A stretch of 16,203 nt of DNA from JBHHYR01 sp046757585 (GCA_046757585.1 JBHHYR010000078.1:1-16203); one strand, 5' to 3'; counted from the stretch's first letter, positions 7,589-15,519 are shown. Notes: generated by a model from the letters alone, not told the origin. A program made the numbers and translations.

Positions 7589-8677
7589 ATGAAGTTCGGC
7601 ATCTTCTTTGAACTCTCGGTGCCGCGGCCCTTCGTGCGCGGAGCAGAACGACAAGTCTTCGAGAACGCGCTCGAACAAGTGCGCTTAGCCGACGGACTCG
7701 GGTTCCAGACAGTCTGGGCGGTGGAACACCACTTTCTCGAGGAATACTCCCACTGCAGCGCCCCCGAGCTCTTTCTCACAGCGGCGGCGATCCAGACAAA
7801 GCGCATCCGCGTCGGTCACGGTGCCGTGGTCTGCGTCCCACAGATGAATCATCCGGTCCGGGTGGCGGAGCGCGCCGCATTTCTCGACGTGCTCTCGGGC
7901 GGGCGATTGGAGTTCGGTACCGCGCGGTCGTCGACGTGGACGGAGCTCGGCGGCTTTCAGGCCGATCCCGATGCAACGAAGAAGGATTGGGACGAATACG
8001 TACACGTTCTCCCGAAGATGTGGACTCAGGAACGCTGCACGTGGCGGGGGTCGTGTTTCTCCATGCCAGAGCGGGCGGTCTTGCCCAAGCCAGTGCAGCA
8101 ACCACATCCGCCAATGTGGGTCACCGTCACGAGCCCGGGGACGGAGCTCGATGCGGCGGATCGTGGTCTCGGCTCCCTCGGTGTGGCGGCTGCTGGCTTC
8201 GCGGAGCAGGAACGCCGCACGCGCGAATACCACCGGCGTATTCAGCTCTGTAATCCGGTGGGCGCGGTGAACGATCGCGTGGCGACGCTGAACTTTCTGT
8301 ACTGCCATGAAGACTCGCAGGTGGCCGCACGGCTGGGCCTGCAGATGCTGGGGTATTTCGGACTGCTCAACGCGCAGCTGCTCGCGACCCGCGAGGCTTA
8401 TCCGACCGCTGCCTATCAGTCGCTGGGCGCGCTGGCACCCGCACCCCGCCGTGAGGCAGGCAGTCCCGGGGACGTCTCCAAAGTCCCCGAGGGTGCGTGC
8501 ATCGGCGATCCGAAACGCATCATTGACAGCATCAAGGAATGGGAATCGATCGGCGTCGACGAGGTGAACTTCCTGCTGAACGCGGCCGAGGTTCTGGCAC
8601 AGGACGAGGTGCTGGACAGCCTGAGATTGTTCGCACGCGAGGTCATGCCCGCGTTCGATGGTGAGGTATCTTGCTGA
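7589..8677 (+). CDS. LLM-class (luciferase-like) flavin-dependent oxidoreductase
   Basis: The 362-residue protein shows the bacterial luciferase-like TIM-barrel pattern: MKFGIFFELS at the first strand, GFQTVWAVEHHF at strand 2, RIRVGHGAVVCVPQMNHPVRVAERAAFLDVLSGGRLEFGTAR, and PPMWVTVTSPGT in the later half. GDPKRIIDSIKEWESIGVDEVNFLLN is the usual C-terminal block. Members use FMN or F420 and act on ketones, aldehydes, alkanes, sulfonates or ring compounds; the substrate is not evident here. The ATG at 7589 follows GGGAAG at about 7 nt; the open frame runs further upstream but that part is antisense to the synthetase. It overlaps the next gene by 7 nt, so co-translation is likely. No signal peptide is seen. 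Confidence 0.9.
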   Translation: MKFGIFFELSVPRPFVRGAERQVFENALEQVRLADGLGFQTVWAVEHHFLEEYSHCSAPELFLTAAAIQTKRIRVGHGAVVCVPQMNHPVRVAERAAFLDVLSGGRLEFGTARSSTWTELGGFQADPDATKKDWDEYVHVLPKMWTQERCTWRGSCFSMPERAVLPKPVQQPHPPMWVTVTSPGTELDAADRGLGSLGVAAAGFAEQERRTREYHRRIQLCNPVGAVNDRVATLNFLYCHEDSQVAARLGLQMLGYFGLLNAQLLATREAYPTAAYQSLGALAPAPRREAGSPGDVSKVPEGACIGDPKRIIDSIKEWESIGVDEVNFLLNAAEVLAQDEVLDSLRLFAREVMPAFDGEVSC

Positions 8678-9408
8678 ACGGTACGGCAGAGCTAGCTGCA
8701 ATCGAACGTGAGGCCCCGACCGTGAACAGCTTCGATACGGCGCCGGTGGTCCTCGAGCACGTCGAACTGCTGCAGCTATTGTATGAAATCGACTGCGGAG
8801 CGTTGCAGACGCTGCTACCGCCAGCCTTGCACCCCACCCTGCCGCCTGTGGTTGCGTGGTCAGTCTATCGCGTGTCGGAAAGCCCCTGGGGTGCGTTCCA
8901 GCTGGCCCAGGCACGCATCGAGTGTCGCAGCGGCCTGCGCCCGCGCGGCTACCTGCTTGGCGGCCTGATCGACAATGAGACCGCGGCTGCTGCGCTTGCA
9001 CGCGGCTGGGGTTACCGCCTGCGACCCGGAACGCCACAGTTGCGACGCAACTATCATGAGATTCGCGCGCGTGTCTTCCAAGATCGGTCCCTAGTACTCG
9101 ACCTCGCGCTCCGAAATCCGATCCCGCTTGCGCCTCGGGACCTGCAGTTCGTCGCCAGCATGCATCCGGCGCACACGCCCTTAGGATTCCGACTCGTGCA
9201 GGTCGAGCCGAACCATGATGCGACCCGCGCAGAGCGTGGCGCGCCGCACGTGATGCGCTTTGCGCCCACCGCCGTCGGCGCTGCACAGGTCGAGCTCACC
9301 TGCCCGATCTCGGCGATGTTTTGCCTGGCCAGCGTCACCATCCCCCCGGTGCGCTACGTGTGCCGACCCGACGTCTCGGCGTTCGAGGGGACCGAGCGCC
9401 TCCGGTAG
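8671..9408 (+). CDS. Acetoacetate-decarboxylase-like fold protein without lysine
   Basis: The 245-residue protein resembles the acetoacetate decarboxylase (ADC) family: a strand with PPVVAWSVYRVSESPWGAFQ, then ARIECRSGLRPRGYLLGGLIDNETAAAALARGWGYR, matching the family's 'N-x-x-A-x-x-x-G-R-x-x-x-G' type region. True ADC uses a Schiff-base lysine, but I count no lysine anywhere in this protein, so it cannot work by that chemistry. ADC-like proteins with other roles (hydratase, aldolase, dehydratase or non-catalytic) are known. The TTG start at 8671 overlaps the LLM stop and has GAGG 4 nt upstream; an in-frame GTG at 8722 is an alternative. The tight overlap suggests it acts with the LLM flavoprotein. 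The assignment is moderate because it rests on a remembered family pattern. Confidence 0.6.
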   Translation: MLNGTAELAAIEREAPTVNSFDTAPVVLEHVELLQLLYEIDCGALQTLLPPALHPTLPPVVAWSVYRVSESPWGAFQLAQARIECRSGLRPRGYLLGGLIDNETAAAALARGWGYRLRPGTPQLRRNYHEIRARVFQDRSLVLDLALRNPIPLAPRDLQFVASMHPAHTPLGFRLVQVEPNHDATRAERGAPHVMRFAPTAVGAAQVELTCPISAMFCLASVTIPPVRYVCRPDVSAFEGTERLR

Positions 9409-9437
9409 CCGCCCCGCGAGATCCGCCGCGTCGCCTC

Positions 9438-9467
9438 TTGCTCCGCCGAACCGACCAGGGCTAGGAT
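9438..9467 (+). promoter_or_regulatory. Weak candidate promoter before the aldehyde oxidoreductase operon
   Basis: TTGCTC (9438-9443) and TAGGAT (9462-9467) lie 18 bp apart in the 88-bp gap before the ferredoxin-subunit gene. The -35 matches 3 of 6 and the -10 matches 4 of 6. Read-through from the upstream gene pair is equally possible. Confidence 0.2.
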
Positions 9468-9496
9468 CGGGGCGCGGCGAAAAGGAGGGCGTCCCT

Positions 9497-9994
9497 GTGG
9501 CCAAGCAACTGCGCATCATCCCCCAGAAGTGCACCGGGTGTATTCAATGCGAACTCGCTTGCTCGTTCGTGCAGACCGGCCTGTTCCAGCCAGCTCGTTC
9601 GTTGATCCGGGTCCATCTCTTCGATGAGCAGGCCAGCTATGCCCCGTATACCTGCTTCCAGTGCGACGAGGCGTGGTGCTTAACGGCCTGCCCGGTGAAC
9701 GCTATCGCTATCTCCCCGGCGGCCGCCAAGGTGGTCGTTGAGGACCTGTGTGTCGGGTGTGGGCTGTGCACCCTGGCGTGTCCCTACGGCACGGTGTGGT
9801 ACAGCCCCGAGAGCCGCAAGGCGGTCAAGTGCGATCTCTGCGCCGGCGACCCAGCCTGCCTGCACGCGTGCCCGACTGGGGCCATCGAATACGTCGAAAC
9901 CCCTGCAGGCGACTGGCTCGGCCCGTGGGCGGCGGAACTCGACAAGACGTATGCGGAGATGCAGGCCAGTGACGCGGCGCAAGGAGGTGTCTGA
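9497..9994 (+). CDS. aorA: Four-[4Fe-4S] ferredoxin subunit of aldehyde oxidoreductase (AorA-like)
   Basis: The 165-residue protein has exactly 16 cysteines, all in cluster motifs: C12/15/18/22, C53/56/61/65, C85/88/91/95 and C112/115/121/125. That is enough for four [4Fe-4S] clusters, as in HycB/DmsB-type electron-transfer subunits. Its place directly before the catalytic subunit matches the AorABC enzyme of Aromatoleum aromaticum, where AorA carries electrons between the tungsten subunit and the FAD subunit and builds filaments. The start is GTG 9497 with a strong AAAGGAGG about 8 nt upstream; longer in-frame starts overlap the previous gene and lack homology. Its stop overlaps the next start as TGATG. 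It is cytosolic, with no Tat or Sec signal. Confidence 0.92.
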   Translation: MAKQLRIIPQKCTGCIQCELACSFVQTGLFQPARSLIRVHLFDEQASYAPYTCFQCDEAWCLTACPVNAIAISPAAAKVVVEDLCVGCGLCTLACPYGTVWYSPESRKAVKCDLCAGDPACLHACPTGAIEYVETPAGDWLGPWAAELDKTYAEMQASDAAQGGV

Positions 9995-11838
9995 TGTGCG
10001 GCGGGTGGACCGGCACTATCCTGCGCGTGAACTTGACCCGCGGGAGCATCAAGAAGGAAGCGCTGCGCGCGGAGTGGGCGCGCGAGTACGTGGGCGGGCG
10101 CGGCCTGGGAGCGCGATACCTCTGGGAAGAAGGTGACCCAAGCGTCGATCCTTTCAGCCCGAAGAACAAGCTTCTGTTCGTCACCGGACCGCTCACCGGC
10201 ACCAATGCCTCCTGCGCTGCACGCTACATGGTGGTGACCAAGGGTGCCCTGACGGGCGCGATCACCACGTCGAACTCCGGCGGACACTGGGGACCGGAGC
10301 TGAAGTTCGCCGGCTACGACATGATCATCGTCGAGGGACGCGCCGCGCATCCCTGCTACCTGTGGATCCACAACGATGCGGTGGAGCTACGGCCTGCCGC
10401 GCATCTCTGGGGTAAGGGGGTGTGGGAAACCGAGGAGCGGATCCGGACGGAATCCGGCGTCCCCGATACGATCGTTGCCGCCATCGGGCCGGCTGGGGAA
10501 AACCTGGTGCGCTTTGCCGCCATTATCAATGACCTGCACCGCGCCGCCGGACGTTCGGGCGTCGGGGCAGTTATGGGCTCCAAGCTGTTGAAGGCCATCG
10601 CTGTGCGCGGCACCGGTGGCGTGCGCCTCGCCGACCCGCACGCCTACATGGCGGCGTCGTGGGCGATGAAGGCGAAGTTGAAGGACTCCGCAGTCACCGC
10701 TGAGGGCTTGCCCACGTACGGCACCGAGGTGCTGGTCAACGTCATCAATGAGCATGGGGCGCTGCCGACACGCAACCACACGGAAACCGTCTTCGAAAAG
10801 GCCGAAGACATCAGCGGGGAGACCCTCACCGAAACGCGGCTGGTAGCCAACAAGGCGTGCTTCGCCTGCACGATCGCCTGTGGCCGCGTGACCAAGTTGC
10901 CCGGCGGCGACGCCGCCAAGTACATGGTTAATACGCACCCGCGCAACTGGAACATCAGCGGCGAAGGGCCGGAGTACGAGAACGCCTGGGCAATGGGCGC
11001 CGATTGCGGGATCGGCGACCTCGACGCTCTGATCAAGGCGGGTTGGCTGTGCAACGACCTCGGTATGGACCCGATCAGCTTCGGCGCCACGCTGGCTGCC
11101 GCGATGGAACTGTACGAAAAGGAAATCATCACGAATTCCCTGACCGGCATGCCGTTGCGTTTCGGCAACGCGGAGGCCCTGGTGGCGTTGGCGGAGCAGA
11201 CGGCGTACCGCACCGGCTTCGGCGACCTGCTGGCCGAAGGCTCAAAACGGCTCACTGCTCGTTTCAACCACCCGGAGTTTTTCATGGGCGTGCGCGGACA
11301 AGAGTTTCCGGCGTACGACAGCCGGGCCATTCAGGGCATGGGCCTCGGCTACGCAACGTCGAATCGCGGCGCCTGTCACCTGAAGGCGTACACCGTCTCG
11401 CCGGAGATCCTCGGCATCCCGACAAAGATGGACCCGCACGCCACCGAGGGGAAGGCCGAGATCACCAAGGTCTTCCAGGACATTACGTCGGCGGTCGACG
11501 CCACCGGTCTGTGTCTATTTCTGACCTTCGGCGTGGGCCTGGAGGAGATGCTGCCGCAGCTCGTCGCGGCAACTGGAGTACCCTACACGATGGCGACGCT
11601 CACGCGAGCCGGCGAACGCATCTGGAACCTCGAGCGCTTGTGGAACCAGCGTGCCGGTCTCGGCAAGGGTAGCGATACGCTCCCAAAGCGACTGCTGGAA
11701 GAGCCGATCCCGTCGGGTCCGGCAAAGGGACTGGTGAATAAGCTGGGTGAGATGCTCCCGGAGTACTACCGCCTGCGTGGCTGGACCACGGACGGAGAAG
11801 TGAGCGCCGAGAAGCGCCGAGAGCTGGGGTTGGCGTGA
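9994..11838 (+). CDS. aorB: Aldehyde:ferredoxin-type oxidoreductase, tungsten/molybdenum catalytic subunit (AorB-like)
   Basis: The 614-residue product is a full-length AOR-family enzyme (Pyrococcus AOR is 605). It would oxidise aldehydes to acids at a bis-pyranopterin W (or Mo) site. The cluster ligands are C289, C292, C296 and C507, matching Pyrococcus C288/C291/C295/C494. E327 (GPEYE) and H462 (RGACHLK) match its catalytic E313 and H448. Pterin-binding stretches are clear: TGAITTSNSGGHWGPELKFAGYD and GVGAVMGSKLLKAIAV. Translation is coupled to the ferredoxin gene, with AAGGAGGT at 9981-9988 before ATG 9994. Neighbouring MoaD-like and FAD subunits favour the AorABC type over BamB of benzoyl-CoA reductase or archaeal single-subunit AOR. 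The substrate is probably broad aldehydes; the metal cannot be read from the sequence. It is cytosolic. Confidence 0.95.
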   Translation: MCGGWTGTILRVNLTRGSIKKEALRAEWAREYVGGRGLGARYLWEEGDPSVDPFSPKNKLLFVTGPLTGTNASCAARYMVVTKGALTGAITTSNSGGHWGPELKFAGYDMIIVEGRAAHPCYLWIHNDAVELRPAAHLWGKGVWETEERIRTESGVPDTIVAAIGPAGENLVRFAAIINDLHRAAGRSGVGAVMGSKLLKAIAVRGTGGVRLADPHAYMAASWAMKAKLKDSAVTAEGLPTYGTEVLVNVINEHGALPTRNHTETVFEKAEDISGETLTETRLVANKACFACTIACGRVTKLPGGDAAKYMVNTHPRNWNISGEGPEYENAWAMGADCGIGDLDALIKAGWLCNDLGMDPISFGATLAAAMELYEKEIITNSLTGMPLRFGNAEALVALAEQTAYRTGFGDLLAEGSKRLTARFNHPEFFMGVRGQEFPAYDSRAIQGMGLGYATSNRGACHLKAYTVSPEILGIPTKMDPHATEGKAEITKVFQDITSAVDATGLCLFLTFGVGLEEMLPQLVAATGVPYTMATLTRAGERIWNLERLWNQRAGLGKGSDTLPKRLLEEPIPSGPAKGLVNKLGEMLPEYYRLRGWTTDGEVSAEKRRELGLA

Positions 11839-11864
11839 CGCCGGACTTGGCACGCAGGTGAGCA

Positions 11865-12128
11865 ATGCCGGTACTCAAGATGTTGGGCGGCCTGCGTCGT
11901 TTCGGCAGTGGGGAATACCGCCTGTGTGGCACGACGGTGGCTGCAGCGCTCAATGAGGCGCCAGTGCCGGCCACGATTCTCTTCCCCGACGGGCAGCTCA
12001 ATCGTGATATTGAAGTGCTCGTCAACGGCCGCAATATTGCCTTCCTCGCTGGCCTCGATACGCCGCTCGAGGCCGGCGACCGGCTCACCATCTTCCTGCA
12101 TGGCGCTCGTGGATACCCGGGGGGCTGA
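11865..12128 (+). CDS. MoaD/ThiS-like small protein 1 (C-terminal Gly-Gly)
   Basis: The 87-residue protein has a beta-grasp pattern (IEVLVNGRNIAFLAGLDTPLEAGDRLTIFLHGARG) and ends in Gly-Gly, the tail that is thiocarboxylated in MoaD/ThiS sulfur carriers. It sits 26 bp after AorB and before AorC. MoaD-like genes commonly accompany AOR-family genes and probably help build the tungsten pterin cofactor. The C-terminal segment (FLHGARGYPGG) departs from the classical PPVAGG form of the second copy, so it may serve a different partner. The ATG at 11865 has no strong ribosome site. Confidence 0.75.
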   Translation: MPVLKMLGGLRRFGSGEYRLCGTTVAAALNEAPVPATILFPDGQLNRDIEVLVNGRNIAFLAGLDTPLEAGDRLTIFLHGARGYPGG

Positions 12129-12195
12129 TCACCGGGCGGCAAACGGTTTCAAGCGGGCAGCGGCACAGAGCGCAGAAAACGGGGGCACAGTGGCG

Positions 12196-13644
12196 ATGTC
12201 ACACCATCTCATTCTCGGCGGTGGCCCCGCCGGCATCAATGCCATCGAAACCATCCGTTACTTCGACGCGGATGCCACGATCACACTCGTCTGCGACGAG
12301 CCGCCCTATGCACGCATGGCGCTGCCTTACTTCCTGGCGAAAGAGATTCCCCAAGGTCATCTCACCACCGGCTCGGAGGAGTACTTCGACCGACTGCACG
12401 TCGAACGCCGTTTCGGCTGCCGCGCGAGACGAATCGACGCTACCGGGCGCACGGTCCATCTGGATGACGGCACGGCAATTCCTTTTGATACACTGCTGAT
12501 TGCGACTGGTTCGTCACCCACCCAGCCCCCGATCCCAGGCGCCAACGGCAAGCACGTGCATAATCTGTGGACACTCGGTGACGCAGCGGCCGTGATGGGA
12601 TCGGCCAGGACGAAGCGTCCGTCGGTCGTGCTAGTCGGCGCCGGCTTCATCGGCCTCATCATCCTCAACTCCCTGCACAAGCTCGGCTGGAAGCTGGCAG
12701 TGGTCGAGCTGGAGGGTCAGATTCTGCCCCGCATGCTCGACCGCCGGAGCGCCGAGGCGGCCGAAGCCTGGTTGCGGGAGCGTGGCGTGGATGTCTACAC
12801 AGGCTGTAGCGTGCGCGCCATTGCCGGTACACGGAAGAAAACCGTGGCGCTGTCCGACGGCCAGCAGCTGCGGGCCGATGTGGTTATTCTGTCGACTGGT
12901 ATCCGGCCAAACCTGGCGTTCGTGGATGGCTCGGGTGTGCGGGTTGAGACCGGCATCATCGTCGATGCGCGTATGCAGACCAACGTCCCGGACACGTACG
13001 CGGCAGGTGACGTTGCCCAAGGGCCCAACCTGCTCGGCGGGCCCCCAGTGATCCATGCGATCCAGCCGACGGCGGTCGACCACGGCAGGATTGCGGGGGC
13101 CAACATGGCCGGGCAACCGCGGGTGTACGCCGGCAGCTTGGCGATGAATATCCTCGACGTTGCTGGTCTCCACTGCGCTAGCTTCGGGCACTGGCAAGAG
13201 AGCGACGACGTGACCGTGGTGTGGAACGCGGGCCGGCCCGTGTATCGAAAGTTCGTGTGGGACGACACGCGGCTGGTCGGCGGCATCATCCTCGGCCCCG
13301 TCGACGACACGACGATGTTGGCGGACGTGGGTATGCTGAAAGGGCTCATTCAGACTCAGGTCGACCTGGCCCAGTGGAAGCACTACCTGCACGAGCGTCC
13401 CTGGGATCTGCGACGCGTCTACGTGGCAAGCGGCGCCGGCACCACACTGCTGCCCCGAAAGACCATCGGCGTCCCCTCCGCCGCACGCGGCTTCCGCTTC
13501 AAGAACCTCGGGCCGCGCACAGACGCAGGCCCACACCATGCAACCTTCGTGGGGACGCGCCCGGCGAACTTCGACGCCCTGCCCCGCACCCCAACCCCCG
13601 GCATCTACAAGGCCCCGGCCACCCGACAGGAACCGAAGCAATAG
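12196..13644 (+). CDS. aorC: FAD-dependent NAD(P)H oxidoreductase subunit (AorC-like)
   Basis: The 482-residue product is a two-dinucleotide-fold flavoprotein. The N-terminal LILGGGPAGINAIETI (G8-G10, G13) binds FAD; the second GxGxxG (VGAGFIG, G148-G153) binds NAD(P)H and is followed by VVELE, whose acidic end favours NADH. ATGSSPTQPPIPG and TYAAGDVAQGP are the usual FAD-family motifs. It lacks the CxxxxC of disulfide reductases and resembles the NADH-oxidase/ferredoxin-reductase group. About 100 C-terminal residues form an extension. In AorABC this subunit passes electrons from the ferredoxin subunit to NAD+, so the position is telling. The start is ATG 12196 (or GTG 12190) after GGGGG; the frame is open back to about 11839 but that stretch overlaps MoaD1 and has no homology. 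Confidence 0.88.
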   Translation: MSHHLILGGGPAGINAIETIRYFDADATITLVCDEPPYARMALPYFLAKEIPQGHLTTGSEEYFDRLHVERRFGCRARRIDATGRTVHLDDGTAIPFDTLLIATGSSPTQPPIPGANGKHVHNLWTLGDAAAVMGSARTKRPSVVLVGAGFIGLIILNSLHKLGWKLAVVELEGQILPRMLDRRSAEAAEAWLRERGVDVYTGCSVRAIAGTRKKTVALSDGQQLRADVVILSTGIRPNLAFVDGSGVRVETGIIVDARMQTNVPDTYAAGDVAQGPNLLGGPPVIHAIQPTAVDHGRIAGANMAGQPRVYAGSLAMNILDVAGLHCASFGHWQESDDVTVVWNAGRPVYRKFVWDDTRLVGGIILGPVDDTTMLADVGMLKGLIQTQVDLAQWKHYLHERPWDLRRVYVASGAGTTLLPRKTIGVPSAARGFRFKNLGPRTDAGPHHATFVGTRPANFDALPRTPTPGIYKAPATRQEPKQ

Positions 13645-13748
13645 ATCAGTGCACCAGCGACAGATCTTGGAGCCGTGGCGAGATCCGGTGTTGGACGGAT
13701 CGATCTTCTTCTCAGCGTGGCGTTCCTCAGACCTGCAATGACTACGTC

Positions 13749-13991
13749 ATGAAGATCGAACTGCGCCTGTTTGCCAGCCTGCGCAAGAAGCTGCCGCCTG
13801 GCTCCCCGCGCGGGAAGTGCACGCTCGAACTGCCGAACGGTGCCACGGTTGATCACGTGCTTGTACGGATGGGCATCCCGCACGAAGGCGCACAGATGAT
13901 CCTGGTCAACGGTGATCACGACCGCGACTTCCACCGCACGCTCAGTGATGGCGACATACTCAGTATTTTTCCACCGGTAGCGGGCGGATAG
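13749..13991 (+). CDS. MoaD-like small protein 2 (PPVAGG tail)
   Basis: The 80-residue protein is a classical MoaD/ThiS-like sulfur carrier: MKIELRLFASLRKKLP, then LPNGATVDHVLVRMGIP, ILVNG and the diagnostic SDGDILSIFPPVAGG tail with the terminal Gly-Gly. It is 104 bp after the AorC gene on the same strand and probably in the same transcription unit. The ATG at 13749 was chosen because homology begins there, although the frame is open upstream. The likely job is sulfur donation for the pterin cofactor of the aldehyde oxidoreductase. With MoaD1 it makes two carriers in one operon. Confidence 0.87.
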   Translation: MKIELRLFASLRKKLPPGSPRGKCTLELPNGATVDHVLVRMGIPHEGAQMILVNGDHDRDFHRTLSDGDILSIFPPVAGG

Positions 13992-14018
13992 GTCCACGGC
14001 ACCGCGGCAGGCATCGCT

Positions 14019-14039
14019 CCCGATTCGTCAAGCATCGGG
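14019..14039. terminator. Hairpin after the aldehyde oxidoreductase operon
   Basis: CCCGAT (14019-14024) and ATCGGG (14034-14039) form a 6-bp stem with a 9-nt loop, 27 bp after the MoaD2 stop. No T-run follows. It marks a plausible operon end in the 173-bp gap before the SpmAB-like gene. Confidence 0.2.
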
Positions 14040-14164
14040 CGTCAACCCTTCCGGAGAAATGCAACCCAGCCCCCGGCGCTGCTGTCGTGCTTCACCGGGA
14101 GGGTGCGAAGATGCTAGGCACTAAGGCCCAGGCTGTTCGCCGTCCGTGTGGAATCTGACCTGCA

Positions 14165-15469
14165 ATGATGAACGCCATCTGGCTCGCTCTCGTTCTCGCA
14201 TCGGTCGTCGCCGCCGCGTTTATGGGCACGATGGACGCGGTGACCACCGCGTCCATCGAATCCGCGAAATCCGCGGTGACGTTGGCCCTGGGACTGATCG
14301 GCGTGATGGCATTCTGGCTCGGAATGATGCGCATCGTGCAGGCAGGGGGCCTGCTGCATACGCTTGCCCGCTGGCTGCAGCCCGTCATGGTGCGCTTGTT
14401 CCCCGATGTACCCAACGACCACCCAGCCATGAGCGCGATGATCATGAACATTGCCAGCAACATGCTGGGGCTTGGCAACGCGGCGACGCCGTTCGGAATC
14501 AAGGCAATGATCGAGCTCAACCGGCTGAACCCTGTGAACGGGGTCGCCACAAACGCCATGGCGCTATTTCTGGCTATCAACACTTCAAACGTCTCGCTGG
14601 CACCGCTGGGTGTCATCGCGTTGCGCGCTTCCATCGGCTCACACAACGCTGCGGGCATCTGGCTCCCAACCCTGCTTGCGACCTCGCTGTCCACCCTCGT
14701 CGGCATCCTGGCTGCCAAGCTGCTCGAGCGACTGTACCCGCCGACGAGTGCCTATGCGCCGTCCGGGGCGAGGGCGGGGCACGCCGACATCGAGTTACCC
14801 GACGACACGACGCTTGGTAGCGAGTTTCCGGCAACACGGGCAGGCTGCACACTCGCAATCACGACTCTCGCAGCGATCAGCGTCGGGTTCATTCTCTATC
14901 TGCGACACGGAATCGCCGGTGGCGAAGCATTCGGGGACCTGTTCCGCCAGGCTGCCTCGAGTTGGTTGCTGCCACTCCTCATCGCTACGATGCTGCTCTA
15001 CGGGTTTGCGAAGGGCGTGGCCGTGTACGACGCGATGATCGCCGGCGCAAAGGAAGGTTTTGAAATCGCCGTCCGGATCATTCCCTTTCTCGTGGCGATC
15101 ATCGTCGCTGTGGGCATGTTCCGCGCCTCCGGTCTGCTCGACCTCCTCGTCACAGCCGCTCGCCCCCTCACCCAGATGGTCGGATTCCCGCCGGAAGCTC
15201 TGCCGATGGCACTTCTGCGCCCACTGTCGGGTTCGGGCGCGTACGGCGTCATGGCTGAGATCATGAAGGCGGAGGGCCCCGACTCGGCCGTGGGCTACCT
15301 GGTCTCCACTCTGCAGGGTAGCACCGAGACGACGTTTTACGTACTTGCCGTCTACTTCGGGGCCGTAGGTGTCACGCGCGTGCGCCACGCGCTGGCGGCC
15401 GGACTCATCGCAGACGTTGCAGGGGTTCTCGGTGCCTTGCTGGCCGTGCGCTGGCTGCTAGTTGGATAG
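14165..15469 (+). CDS. Fused SpmA-SpmB nucleoside-recognition (Gate) domain membrane protein
   Basis: The 434-residue protein joins the two spore-maturation-protein-type Gate domains found separately as SpmA and SpmB in Bacillus. The first half (about 1-200) has MGTMDAVTTASIESAKSAV, the signature NIASNMLGLGNAATPFG and ELNRLNP. The second half (about 235-434) has VAVYDAMIAGAKEGFEIAVR, MALLRPLSGSGAYGVMAEIM and GSTETTFYVLAVYFGAVG. Several hydrophobic helices (roughly residues 4-20, 38-57, 163-186, 240-258, 279-299, 318-336 and 415-432) place it in the inner membrane. Its transport role is unknown; a spore function is unlikely in this setting because such fusions occur in many non-sporulating Gram-negatives. 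The start is ATG 14165 or the adjacent ATG 14168. No close functional link to the neighbours is seen. Confidence 0.9.
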   Translation: MMNAIWLALVLASVVAAAFMGTMDAVTTASIESAKSAVTLALGLIGVMAFWLGMMRIVQAGGLLHTLARWLQPVMVRLFPDVPNDHPAMSAMIMNIASNMLGLGNAATPFGIKAMIELNRLNPVNGVATNAMALFLAINTSNVSLAPLGVIALRASIGSHNAAGIWLPTLLATSLSTLVGILAAKLLERLYPPTSAYAPSGARAGHADIELPDDTTLGSEFPATRAGCTLAITTLAAISVGFILYLRHGIAGGEAFGDLFRQAASSWLLPLLIATMLLYGFAKGVAVYDAMIAGAKEGFEIAVRIIPFLVAIIVAVGMFRASGLLDLLVTAARPLTQMVGFPPEALPMALLRPLSGSGAYGVMAEIMKAEGPDSAVGYLVSTLQGSTETTFYVLAVYFGAVGVTRVRHALAAGLIADVAGVLGALLAVRWLLVG

Positions 15470-15500
15470 GGCCTGGGCCTTGTGGTAGTCCTGCGGACAC

Positions 15501-15519
15501 TGGGGTCAAAGTTGGTCCC
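15501..15519. repeat. Possible REP-like short motif
   Basis: TGGGGTCAAAGTTGGTCCC in the 126-bp gap between the SpmAB and GST genes resembles the GGGGTCA-containing short repeats often scattered near REP-associated transposases in related genomes. Only one copy is in this window, so this is a weak call. Confidence 0.2.

Noticed and set aside
7685..9286. Long antisense open frame of about 533 codons on the minus strand
   Set aside because: It lies opposite two recognisable plus-strand genes; composition is Arg/Ala-rich and no motif is seen. It is a high-GC shadow.
11908..12195. Extended N-terminus of the AorC-like protein
   Set aside because: It overlaps the MoaD1 gene in another frame, is Ser/Arg-rich, and the FAD motif begins right after ATG 12196.
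13645..13748. Possible small gene between AorC and MoaD2
   Set aside because: No start with a ribosome site and no coding pattern were seen in this 104-bp gap.
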